A stretch of DNA of 64,000 nucleotides from Lacihabitans sp. CS3-21 (GTDB lineage Bacteria; Bacteroidota; Bacteroidia; Cytophagales; Spirosomataceae): the NCBI RefSeq assembly GCF_024343675.1, contig NZ_RJUD01000001.1, forward strand, positions 242,553 to 306,552. Reading direction: 5' to 3'. The translations under genes were made by a program, and so were the position numbers. Below are positions 46,095 to 54,359 of this stretch, piece after piece. Under the pieces are notes generated by a model, which did no database searches, was not told the origin of the DNA, and saw nothing but the letters and a program-made list of their open reading frames with translations. How positions within the stretch are numbered: position 1 is the first letter of the stretch; the number at the start of each line of letters is the position of its first letter.

Positions 46095-47300
46095 ATGAAA
46101 CGAACCATAAAATTATTATCGGTAGCAATGCTTTTGGCCATAGTTTCGGTTACAACCTCTTTCAAAACTGCTCCAGCGAGTATAATTAAACTAGGATTTA
46201 TTCCACTTACCGACTGTGCCCCATTGGTAGTGGCCAAAGAATTAGGCTTATTCAAAAAATATGGGGTAAACGTAGAACTTAGCAAAGAAGCATCTTGGGC
46301 AAATATTCGCGACAAAGTATTGAACGGAGAACTTTCGGGGGCACATTGTTTATTTTCTATGCCGCTTTCGGTTTATACAGGTATTGGTGGCAAGGCAGGT
46401 TCACAAATGAAAATAGCCATGGTTTTGAACAATAACGGCCAAGCAATTACGCTTTCAAAAGATTTTTGTGGTGTGGTTGGATTCAAAGAAACCAGCAAAG
46501 TAGCAGCAGCCGTGGCGGCTCTCAAAAAGAAAAAAGAAGTGACTTTTGCAATGACATTTCCAGGTGGCACGCACGATATCTGGTTGCGAAACTGGATGGC
46601 AGCTGCTGGTATCAATCAAAAATCTGTGGGAATTATTACTATTCCGCCACCCCAAATGGTAGCCAACATGAAAGTGGACAACATGGAAGGTTTTAGTGTT
46701 GGGGAACCTTGGAATGGCGTAGCGGCTGCTCAAAATGTTGGTTTCACGGAAATTACATCACAAGATATTTGGAAAAATCACCCAGAAAAGGCTCTTGTGG
46801 TCAACACGGAATTTGCTTCAGAAAATAGAGCAGATTTGAAAAACGTAATGAAGGCAATAGTAGAAGCGTGCAAATGGCTTGATGCCAATTCGGCGAACCG
46901 CAAAAAAGCAGTGGGGTGGCTTACAAAACCTTACTATGTTAATGCTCCAGTTGCGGCTATTGAGAGTCGTATATTGGGCTCGTATGACCTTGGCTGTGAC
47001 CTTGGTGCACAAAAATATGGCGACAATAATATGCGTTTTTATAACAACGGAGTAGTAAATACGCCACTTAAATCGCACGCTATTTGGTTCTTAGCTCAAT
47101 ATGTGCGTTTTGGAATGCTCAAATCAGCACCAGATTATAAAGGAATAGCTGAAAAACTAATCTTGGATGACCTTTGGGCCGAAGTAGCCAAAGAAACTGG
47201 GGTGCCGGTTCAGCCAGACATGAAAGGCTTCAAAACCAATCTTGATGTAGCCTTTGACCCAAGTAATCCAGCGGCATATCTTGGTAGTACACGCAAATAA
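46095..47300 (+). CDS. nrtA: NrtA/CmpA-type ABC transporter nitrate-binding protein
   Basis: 401 residues with a signal peptide (MKRTIKLLSVAMLLAIVSVTTSF). The family hallmarks are IKLGFIPLTDCAPLVVAKELGLF, NIRDKVLNGELSGAHCLFSMPLSV and TFPGGTHDIWLRNWMAAAG, and VGEPWNGVAA. It binds nitrate (or bicarbonate in Cmp members) in the periplasm; the surrounding genes argue for nitrate. It is followed by a hairpin and the permease gene. Confidence 0.93.
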   Translation: MKRTIKLLSVAMLLAIVSVTTSFKTAPASIIKLGFIPLTDCAPLVVAKELGLFKKYGVNVELSKEASWANIRDKVLNGELSGAHCLFSMPLSVYTGIGGKAGSQMKIAMVLNNNGQAITLSKDFCGVVGFKETSKVAAAVAALKKKKEVTFAMTFPGGTHDIWLRNWMAAAGINQKSVGIITIPPPQMVANMKVDNMEGFSVGEPWNGVAAAQNVGFTEITSQDIWKNHPEKALVVNTEFASENRADLKNVMKAIVEACKWLDANSANRKKAVGWLTKPYYVNAPVAAIESRILGSYDLGCDLGAQKYGDNNMRFYNNGVVNTPLKSHAIWFLAQYVRFGMLKSAPDYKGIAEKLILDDLWAEVAKETGVPVQPDMKGFKTNLDVAFDPSNPAAYLGSTRK

Positions 47301-47306
47301 CAATTT

Positions 47307-47336
47307 ATTCAGGAGGTGAGAAATTGTCTCCTGAAT
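47307..47336 (+). promoter_or_regulatory. Intra-operon hairpin between nrtA and nrtB
   Basis: Perfect 9-bp stem ATTCAGGAG/CTCCTGAAT (47307-47315 and 47328-47336) with a 12-base loop, directly after the nrtA stop codon and without a T-run. Its left arm contains AGGAGGTGAG, which resembles a strong Shine-Dalgarno sequence for a TTG at 47324, but that TTG is in the loop. It may protect the nrtA mRNA 3' end and lower permease expression. Confidence 0.6.
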
Positions 47337-47356
47337 TTACAAAAAGCATTAAAATC

Positions 47357-48148
47357 ATGAAAAGCATATTTTCTTTAAAATCCTTATATTCAATAGCCTA
47401 TTTTGTAGGTAGCATGGTCATTTTGCTCATAATTTGGACCTTGGTGTCTGCTATCACCAAAAACGAAATCCCAGGCCCATTAGCCACTTGGGCGGTATTT
47501 TTTGAAATGCTCAAAGACCCATTTTACGACTTTGGCCCTAACGACAAAGGCATTGGTATTCAACTCTGGAGCTCTATTAAGCGAGTAATGATGGGTTTTG
47601 GAATGGGAAGTTTAATAGCAATTCCCTTGGGTATGCTCATGGGAGGCTCTAAGTTTACCATGAATTTACTCAATCCACTTATTCAGGTTCTTCGCCCAGT
47701 TTCGCCTTTGGCGTGGTTTCCACTGGGTCTTTTGGCTTTTAAAGCATCAGAAGGAGCTACTATATTTATCATTGCCATCACTTCTCTTTGGCCAACCTTA
47801 ATCAACACCGCATTCGGTGTTTCGAGCATACCTGACGATCATAAAAACGTGGGCAAAGCATTCGGTTTTTCTCGTTGGAAATACATCATCAAAATACTCA
47901 TTCCCTTTGCATTGCCTCACATCATCACAGGTTTGCGATTGGCCATAGGTGTAGCTTGGATGGTAATTGTTGCAGGAGAAATGCTTTCAGGTGGAGTAGG
48001 CATAGGTTTCTTTGTGTGGGATTCGTGGAATGGTTTAAGTCTGGAAAAAATCCTTTCAGCCATACTTATCATCGGTTTTGTGGGCTTATTGCTCGATAAG
48101 TTTTTCAATGGCTTACAGAATTATTTCGCTTATGAAAACAAGAAATGA
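47357..48148 (+). CDS. nrtB: NrtB-type ABC transporter permease
   Basis: 263 residues from the ATG at 47357 (MKSIFSLKSLYSIAYFVG); a TTG at 47324 would add 11 residues but is buried in a hairpin loop. About six membrane helices and the permease signature for contact with the ATPase (FGFSRWKYIIKILIPFALPHIITGLRLAIGVAWMVIVAGE) are split over residues 160-205. It forms the inner-membrane channel of the nitrate importer with NrtA and the ATPase encoded next. Confidence 0.92.
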   Translation: MKSIFSLKSLYSIAYFVGSMVILLIIWTLVSAITKNEIPGPLATWAVFFEMLKDPFYDFGPNDKGIGIQLWSSIKRVMMGFGMGSLIAIPLGMLMGGSKFTMNLLNPLIQVLRPVSPLAWFPLGLLAFKASEGATIFIIAITSLWPTLINTAFGVSSIPDDHKNVGKAFGFSRWKYIIKILIPFALPHIITGLRLAIGVAWMVIVAGEMLSGGVGIGFFVWDSWNGLSLEKILSAILIIGFVGLLLDKFFNGLQNYFAYENKK

Positions 48149-48191
48149 CACAAATTGAAAAGATGAAAATAATTTCTAAACGAAAAACATC

Positions 48192-49046
48192 ATGATAACA
48201 GAATTAGAAAACGAAATATTAATAGAGAATAAGGCAGAAGCGGCTAATTGTATTTCTGTAAAAAATGTAACAATATCTTTCCAAACCAACGGTAAAGGCA
48301 CTTTTACGGCGGTAAAAAATATCGACTTAGATATAAAAAAGGGAGAAATAGTGAGTATCATTGGTCACTCGGGCTGTGGCAAATCTACCTTGATGAATTC
48401 TATCAGCGGGATGGTTAAGCCAACATCTGGAGAGGTAACAGTAAACGGGAACAAGGTAATAGGCCCAGGTCCCGATAGAGGCATTGTGTTTCAAAACTAC
48501 TCGCTTTTGCCTTGGATGACGGTTTATAAAAACGTTTATGAAGCCGTAGATTCCGTATTGAAATACAAATCTGCCGCAGAAAAGAAGGAGATAGTAGAAT
48601 ATAATCTTAAGATGGTGAATCTTCTGCAGCACAGAGACAAACTACCGAGCCAATTATCAGGCGGAATGAAGCAACGTACGGCCATCGCTCGTGCCTTTGC
48701 TATAAACCCTTCAGTGTTGTTGCTGGACGAGCCTTTTGGAGCATTAGATGCCCTCACCAAAGGCTCTATGCACGTAGAACTACTCAAAATCTGGAACCTC
48801 AACCAACGCCAGCAGACTATCGTGATGGTGACCCACGACATTGAGGAGGCCATATTTCTATCCGATAGAGTAGTGGTAATGAACGACGGTCCCGAATCTA
48901 CGATTCGTGAAATAGTGGATATAAACATTGCCCGTCCAAGAAACAAGAAAGACATTGTGCATCTACCCGAATACATGGAAGTTCATGATAAGCTGTTGAG
49001 TCTTTTAGTAAAAAATCTTTCTATTGACGATGTAATTTTTGAGTAA
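48192..49046 (+). CDS. nrtD: NrtD-type ABC transporter ATP-binding protein
   Basis: 284 residues. Walker A is GHSGCGKSTLMN, the ABC signature is LSGGMKQRTAIARA, Walker B is VLLLDEPFGALD, and the switch histidine is in MVTHDIEEA. PGPDRGIVFQNYSLLPWMTV is typical of the nitrate/sulfonate/taurine subfamily. It energises the importer together with NrtB. It lacks the C-terminal NrtA-like regulatory domain of cyanobacterial NrtC. Confidence 0.94.
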   Translation: MITELENEILIENKAEAANCISVKNVTISFQTNGKGTFTAVKNIDLDIKKGEIVSIIGHSGCGKSTLMNSISGMVKPTSGEVTVNGNKVIGPGPDRGIVFQNYSLLPWMTVYKNVYEAVDSVLKYKSAAEKKEIVEYNLKMVNLLQHRDKLPSQLSGGMKQRTAIARAFAINPSVLLLDEPFGALDALTKGSMHVELLKIWNLNQRQQTIVMVTHDIEEAIFLSDRVVVMNDGPESTIREIVDINIARPRNKKDIVHLPEYMEVHDKLLSLLVKNLSIDDVIFE

Positions 49047-49200
49047 GTGTTTATATTTTTTTAAATCGCATTGGGTCTTTTCTGAGGACTCAGTGCTTTT
49101 TTTTGTTTGTAGTCTGCTCCAAAATATAACCATTCTTAGATACTTTAAAACAAACGCAACAAAATGCATAAGGACACAAAACAAATACTCATTTATTTTT

Positions 49201-49253
49201 GAGTATAAATACTTATTTTTAATTTTGAGTAGTTCAATTGAGTATTATCTTTG
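49201..49253 (+). promoter_or_regulatory. narK promoter with upstream shared operator
   Basis: TTTG (49224-49227), an 18-base spacer and a perfect TAnnTTTG, TATCTTTG (49246-49253). The operator GAGTATAAATACTTA (49201-49215) lies about 50 bases before the expected start point, a position normal for an activator. It contains TACTTAT, a full NarL heptamer match. A second TTGAGTA (49225-49231) and CAATTGAGTATT follow; the latter is also found upstream of nirB. Confidence 0.7.
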
Positions 49254-49304
49254 ATTCAAAGCCAAAAAAACTATTAGCATTCATTATTCAAAAAAATAAA
49301 TAGT

Positions 49305-50609
49305 ATGAAAAACAGCTCCAAACCTTTAGAAAACCTCAGAATCTTCGATTTATCTTCTGTTCAAATGAGGACTTTCCATATTACTTGGTTAACTTTTTTT
49401 ATGTGTTTCTTTGGCTGGTTTGGACTAGCTCCTTTGATGCCCACCATTCGTGAAGACTTGGGACTTACTAAAGGACAAGTCGGCAATATCATTATTGCCT
49501 CCGTGTCAGCCACTATTTTTGCAAGGCTTTTTATTGGCAGATTGTGCGACACTTGGGGGCCTCGCAAAACCTATACAGCACTTTTGGTTTTGGGTTCTAT
49601 TCCAGTGTTTCTGGTAGGTTTGTCGCATTCTTATGCTACTTTCTTGTTGTTTAGATTAGCCATCGGTGTTATCGGTGCATCATTTGTTATTACACAATAC
49701 CACACCTCTGTGATGTTTGCACCTGGCATTAAAGGTACAGCCAATGCCGTTGCGGGCGGTTGGGGAAACTTAGGTGGCGGAATTACCAACATGGTGATGC
49801 CCGTTATTTTTGCTGGTATTGTAGGTTTGGGTTATACCAACAGCGAAGCATGGCGATTGGCCATGATTGTTCCTGGAAGTCTGTTATTAATCTGTGCTTT
49901 CTTATATTACAATTTTACGCAAGATTCACCAGGTGGTAATTTTTATGCTTTTGTAAAACCTGTTGGCATAAAAGAAAAAACGAATATCTTAGAAGTACTG
50001 ACCGATTGGCGAGTGTGGGTGCTAGCTTTGGCATATTCTATTTGTTTTGGTATGGAAATCACGTTTGACAATGTAGCTGCATTGTATTTTGTTGACACCT
50101 TCAATTTCGACCAGAAAGCGGCCGGATTATTAGCAGGACTTTTTGGCTTTATGAATATTTTCGCAAGAGCTTTAGGTGGCATTTTTGCCGATAGAATCGG
50201 TAGAGCATACGGTATAAGCGGAAAAAGCTGGCTTTTAGCAGGGTTTTTAGTTTTGGAAGGAATTGGCCTGTATTTTTTCTCTAATACATTAACGATCACC
50301 TATGCCATAGTAGCCATGCTGTCTTTTGCATTATTCTTAAAAATGGCTAATGGAGCAACTTATGCCATTACGCCTTTTATCAATTCAAAAAATGTTGGTC
50401 TAGTGGCAGGTATAGTTGGGGCAGGAGGCAATATCGGCGGTATGTTGATGGGTTTCTTGTTCAAATCAGAATCGATTTCCTATGCCGAAGCCTTCCAATA
50501 TATCGGTGGTGCGGCATTATTAGTAGGTATATTGGTAGCACTCACTAAGTTTACAATTAAGACAAACGAAATATCACTTAGTCCGGTATTGGAAGAAGTT
50601 ATGGCCTAA
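49305..50609 (+). CDS. narK: NarK-type nitrate/nitrite MFS transporter
   Basis: 434 residues and about twelve membrane helices. The two NNP nitrate-signature segments are visible: AGGWGNLGGGITNMVMPV and AGIVGAGGNIGGMLMGFL. MFS loop motifs GRLCDTWGPRKT and GIFADRIGR are also present. It imports nitrate and/or exports nitrite across the inner membrane. It has its own promoter with the shared operator, and it stands beside an ABC nitrate importer, so two uptake routes of different affinity are likely. Confidence 0.95.
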   Translation: MKNSSKPLENLRIFDLSSVQMRTFHITWLTFFMCFFGWFGLAPLMPTIREDLGLTKGQVGNIIIASVSATIFARLFIGRLCDTWGPRKTYTALLVLGSIPVFLVGLSHSYATFLLFRLAIGVIGASFVITQYHTSVMFAPGIKGTANAVAGGWGNLGGGITNMVMPVIFAGIVGLGYTNSEAWRLAMIVPGSLLLICAFLYYNFTQDSPGGNFYAFVKPVGIKEKTNILEVLTDWRVWVLALAYSICFGMEITFDNVAALYFVDTFNFDQKAAGLLAGLFGFMNIFARALGGIFADRIGRAYGISGKSWLLAGFLVLEGIGLYFFSNTLTITYAIVAMLSFALFLKMANGATYAITPFINSKNVGLVAGIVGAGGNIGGMLMGFLFKSESISYAEAFQYIGGAALLVGILVALTKFTIKTNEISLSPVLEEVMA

Positions 50610-50690
50610 AAAAGGAAAGCCCGACAGTAAAGGCACAAAAAGATTGTTAACCATCCCAATTTAAAACAGGGAGACTTAATTTAGGTAAAT

Positions 50691-53600
50691 ATGAACGAAA
50701 AGAGCTATAAATCAACGTGTTGTTATTGTGGTGTTGGCTGTGGGATTGTCATAAAAGAAAAAAGCAACGGCTCAATTATAGTTGAAGGAGACAAAGATCA
50801 TCCTGTAAACCGAGGCATGCTTTGCTCAAAAGGCATGAACTTGCATTATACGGTAATGGACAAATCAGACCGTTTGCTGGCACCACAAATGCGATTCAAC
50901 CGCAACATGCCTTTAGAGCAAGTATCGTGGGATGCGGCATTAGATCGTACAGCAACCATTTTTAAAACTTTCATAGCCAAATACGGTCCAGAATCTGTCG
51001 GTTTTTATGTATCTGGCCAATGTTTAACAGAAGAATATTATCTTTGGAACAAGCTGATGAAGGGATTCATCGGAGCCAATAATATCGATACCAACTCGCG
51101 TTTGTGCATGTCATCTGCGGTGGTTGGGTATAAATTGAGTTTGGGCGAAGACGCTGTACCAGTTTGTTATGACGACATCGAACATTCAGATGTTATTTTG
51201 GTAGAAGGAGCAAATCCTGCTTGGTGTCATCCAATTATTTGGAGAAGAGTGGAGGCACATAAAGCTGCCAATCCAAACGTTAAAATCATAGTAGTAGATC
51301 CTCGAAAAACCCAAACGGTCGCTTCAGGAGATTTGCATTTAGATATAAACCCAGGGACAGACGTTGCTCTAAATTATGCCATTGCCCGAGTTTTGATAGA
51401 AACAGGTAAGATTGATGCCGAATTTATTGAGAATCACACGGAAGGCATGGAGGCATTTAAAGAAAAAGTTTTTGAAAAGACGGTTTCTGAATATGCCAAA
51501 ATATGTGGTGTAGAATTACAAAAAATCAAAACAGCAGCCAAGTGGATTGGCCATTCAAAGGGCTTTTTGTCGATGTGGACCATGGGACTCAATCAGTCGG
51601 TAATAGGCGTAAACAAAAACCTTTCGCTCATAAATCTTTCGCTTATCACGGGCAAAATTGGTAAGCCTGGCAATGGGCCTTTCTCATTGACAGGTCAGCC
51701 CAATGCCATGGGAGGCCGTGAGGTGGGTGGTTTGGCCAATATGTTGGCTTCGCACCGCGACTATGCAAATCCTGATCATCGCAAGGAAATGCATGCTTTT
51801 TGGGGAGGAAGTGCCATTTCGGAAAAATCTGGTCTAACCGCCACAGAAATGTTTCAGGCTTTAGCAGATGGTAAAATGAAAGCCATTTGGATTGTTTGCA
51901 CCAACCCATTGGTGAGTATGCCAGATGCCAATATTATAGAAAAAGCCTTGAAGAATGCCAAATTAGTGGTGGTACAAGATGTTTCAAATAAATCGGACAC
52001 CACAAAATTTGCAGATATTGTTCTTCCAGCAGCGGCATGGACAGAGAAAGACGGAACAATGACCAATGCCGAACGTCGAATTTCGTATCTTAGTAAGGTG
52101 GGAGAGGCACCTGGAATAGCATTACCTGATACAGAAATTATCTGCCGATTTGCAGAAAAAATGGGCTGGGGAGATAAGTTTTCTTACAACAAAACCGAAG
52201 ACATATATAGGGAGTATATCAAAACTACCGAAAACACCAACATCGATATTTCGGGTTTGGATTTCGAAAAGCTACAAAACTTTGGAACGGTTCAATGGCC
52301 ATTTACAAAGAAAATGAAAGAAGACGAATCTTCCATCGGAACAAAGAGGTTGTTTACCGATCATTCATTTTATACAGCTTCCAAAAAAGCCCAGATTCAT
52401 TCAGTACCATTTCAGAACCAGTCAGAGCAGATTTCAGGGAATTTCCCTTTAATTCTGATTACAGGACGAATTAGAGATCAATGGCACACCATGACTAAAA
52501 CGGGAAGAGTTAACAAACTCAACCAGCACATCAGCCAGCCTTATGTTGAAATGAACCCAATCGATGCCAAAGAAAGGGGTATTTCAGATGGCAAAGTCGT
52601 GATGGTTGCCGGCTTGCGAGGAGAAGCAAAAGTGAAGGTAATATTGACAGATGACCTTAAAAAAGGAAACTGCTTTATGCCTATGCATTGGGGCAAAATA
52701 CTCAACCGAAACTTTGGAAGAGCGAATAACCTTACCAATTCGTTGGTAGATCCTCGCTCAAAAGAGCCGGACTTTAAGTATTCTGTAGTAGAAATTTCAA
52801 AATACGAAAAACCAAAAGAGAAAATAATAGTAATAGGGGCAGGATCTGCTGGGTTAGGGTTTATCTCGGCATACAGAAAATACAATCAAACAGATGATAT
52901 TGAGGTATTTAGCAAAGAAATATATCCTTTTTACAACCGAGTGATGTTACCCGACTATATTAGTGGTACACAGACTTGGGATCAGCTCGTAAAACTCCGT
53001 GAAGATCAGTTTGAGGAAAACAACATTGTCGTTCATAAAGGTATTAGCATTGAGTACATCGACCGTAAAAATAAAATCCTAACCGACTCAAAAGGCAGAG
53101 AACATTCTTACGATAAATTGTTTTTGGGAATGGGAAGTAAGGCCTTTATGCCGAAAAATTTTCCACAGATTCCCGGGATTTTCAATATGCGTAGCCGCAT
53201 AGATGCCGATCAACTGGCTCCATTTCTAAAAAAAGGAAGTAATGCAGTGGTAGTTGGTGGTGGGCTTTTGGGCTTGGAAATGGCGGCTTCTTTGAAAGAA
53301 ATCGATGTTAATGTAACTGTAGTTCAGCGTATTAGTAGGCTGATGGATAGGCAACTAGATTTGCTAGGAAGTGCCATATTGCATGAAGAAATAGCCGCAA
53401 GAGGCATTGAGGTTTACTTTAATGATGAAGTTGAGCAGTTTTATGGAACAGACAAAATAGAAGGAATCCGTCTGAAATCGGGTAGAAAATTACCATGTGA
53501 TGCTATGTTAGTGGCCGCAGGAACCATTCCTGTGATAGAATTGGCCAAAGAAGCAGGCTTAGAATGCAATAGGGGCGTAAAAGTCAACGAATACCTACAA

Positions 53601-54236
53601 ACGTCGGATGAGAATATCTTTGCTTGTGGTGAAATAGCCGAATGGAACAACCAGCTTTGGGGAATCACAGCCGCCGCAGAGCAGCAAGCCGAGATTGTAG
53701 CTAAATTTTTAGCGGGAGACTTGGCAAGTTATTATAAAGGAAGTTTATCAATGAATCTCCTCAAAATGGCAGGGTTGGAACTTTGTTCTTTGGGTGAAAT
53801 CGAAATTCCAAATGGTGAAGAAGGTTACGAGGAAGTGGTATTCATTGATAAAGCCAAGCATTTTTATAAAAAGTGTGTCATCAAAAACGACCGTTTGGTA
53901 GGGGCAATTTTGATAGGAGACAAGTCAGAATTTTTAGAATTCAAAAATTTGATTGCTGATGGTATCGAATTGTCTGATAAGCGTTTGCAATTGCTTCGTT
54001 CAGGCAAAAAACCCGAACCCGTATTAGGCAAAATTGTGTGTTCATGTAACAATGTTGGTGAAGGAAATCTGAAGAAAGCCATCAAAGGTGGTTGCGTGAT
54101 TTTTGATAATCTTTGTCAGGAAACGGGTGCTGGTACAGGCTGCGGCTCATGCCGACCGGAAGTCAGAGGTATTCTCGAGAAAAGTTTGGTAGAGGTTGAG
54201 GAAGCTGTTTCTGTAGTACAATTTGGAGGTTTTTGA
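50691..54236 (+). CDS. nasA: Assimilatory nitrate reductase fused to an FAD/NAD(P) reductase and BFD-type [2Fe-2S] domain
   Basis: 1181 residues. Residues 1-60 hold the [4Fe-4S] ligands Cys10, Cys13, Cys17 and Cys45. The molybdopterin domain follows, with Cys139 (SRLCMSSAV) as probable Mo ligand and GQPNAMGGREVGGL; the MGD-binding C-domain is at about 570-690 (LITGRIRDQWHTMTKTGRV). A complete flavin reductase follows (IIVIGAGSAGLGFI near 713, AVVVGGGLLGLEMAASL near 855), then a BFD-like domain (CSCNNVGEGN, GCGSCRP). All redox parts from NAD(P)H to nitrate are thus in one cytoplasmic polypeptide. The usual NasA has only the first part. Confidence 0.93.
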   Translation: MNEKSYKSTCCYCGVGCGIVIKEKSNGSIIVEGDKDHPVNRGMLCSKGMNLHYTVMDKSDRLLAPQMRFNRNMPLEQVSWDAALDRTATIFKTFIAKYGPESVGFYVSGQCLTEEYYLWNKLMKGFIGANNIDTNSRLCMSSAVVGYKLSLGEDAVPVCYDDIEHSDVILVEGANPAWCHPIIWRRVEAHKAANPNVKIIVVDPRKTQTVASGDLHLDINPGTDVALNYAIARVLIETGKIDAEFIENHTEGMEAFKEKVFEKTVSEYAKICGVELQKIKTAAKWIGHSKGFLSMWTMGLNQSVIGVNKNLSLINLSLITGKIGKPGNGPFSLTGQPNAMGGREVGGLANMLASHRDYANPDHRKEMHAFWGGSAISEKSGLTATEMFQALADGKMKAIWIVCTNPLVSMPDANIIEKALKNAKLVVVQDVSNKSDTTKFADIVLPAAAWTEKDGTMTNAERRISYLSKVGEAPGIALPDTEIICRFAEKMGWGDKFSYNKTEDIYREYIKTTENTNIDISGLDFEKLQNFGTVQWPFTKKMKEDESSIGTKRLFTDHSFYTASKKAQIHSVPFQNQSEQISGNFPLILITGRIRDQWHTMTKTGRVNKLNQHISQPYVEMNPIDAKERGISDGKVVMVAGLRGEAKVKVILTDDLKKGNCFMPMHWGKILNRNFGRANNLTNSLVDPRSKEPDFKYSVVEISKYEKPKEKIIVIGAGSAGLGFISAYRKYNQTDDIEVFSKEIYPFYNRVMLPDYISGTQTWDQLVKLREDQFEENNIVVHKGISIEYIDRKNKILTDSKGREHSYDKLFLGMGSKAFMPKNFPQIPGIFNMRSRIDADQLAPFLKKGSNAVVVGGGLLGLEMAASLKEIDVNVTVVQRISRLMDRQLDLLGSAILHEEIAARGIEVYFNDEVEQFYGTDKIEGIRLKSGRKLPCDAMLVAAGTIPVIELAKEAGLECNRGVKVNEYLQTSDENIFACGEIAEWNNQLWGITAAAEQQAEIVAKFLAGDLASYYKGSLSMNLLKMAGLELCSLGEIEIPNGEEGYEEVVFIDKAKHFYKKCVIKNDRLVGAILIGDKSEFLEFKNLIADGIELSDKRLQLLRSGKKPEPVLGKIVCSCNNVGEGNLKKAIKGGCVIFDNLCQETGAGTGCGSCRPEVRGILEKSLVEVEEAVSVVQFGGF

Positions 54237-54255
54237 GATAGATTTTCATAATAAT

Positions 54256-54324
54256 GACCATAAAGTGGTCAAATATGAATAGCCTAGAACATACAATCAG
54301 TGGGTTTAAGACCCAGAATGGGTC
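54256..54324 (+). promoter_or_regulatory. Hairpins between the nitrate reductase and rubredoxin-protein genes
   Basis: GACCA/TGGTC (54256-54260 and 54266-54270) forms one small stem. Further on, ACCCA (54311-54315) can pair either with TGGGT upstream (54301-54305) or, as GACCCA, with TGGGTC downstream (54319-54324), so two exclusive hairpins are possible. No T-run follows. It may tune expression of the downstream gene. Confidence 0.4.
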
Positions 54325-54359
54325 GAACATATTATTAGAATATTATAAGATATTTTATT

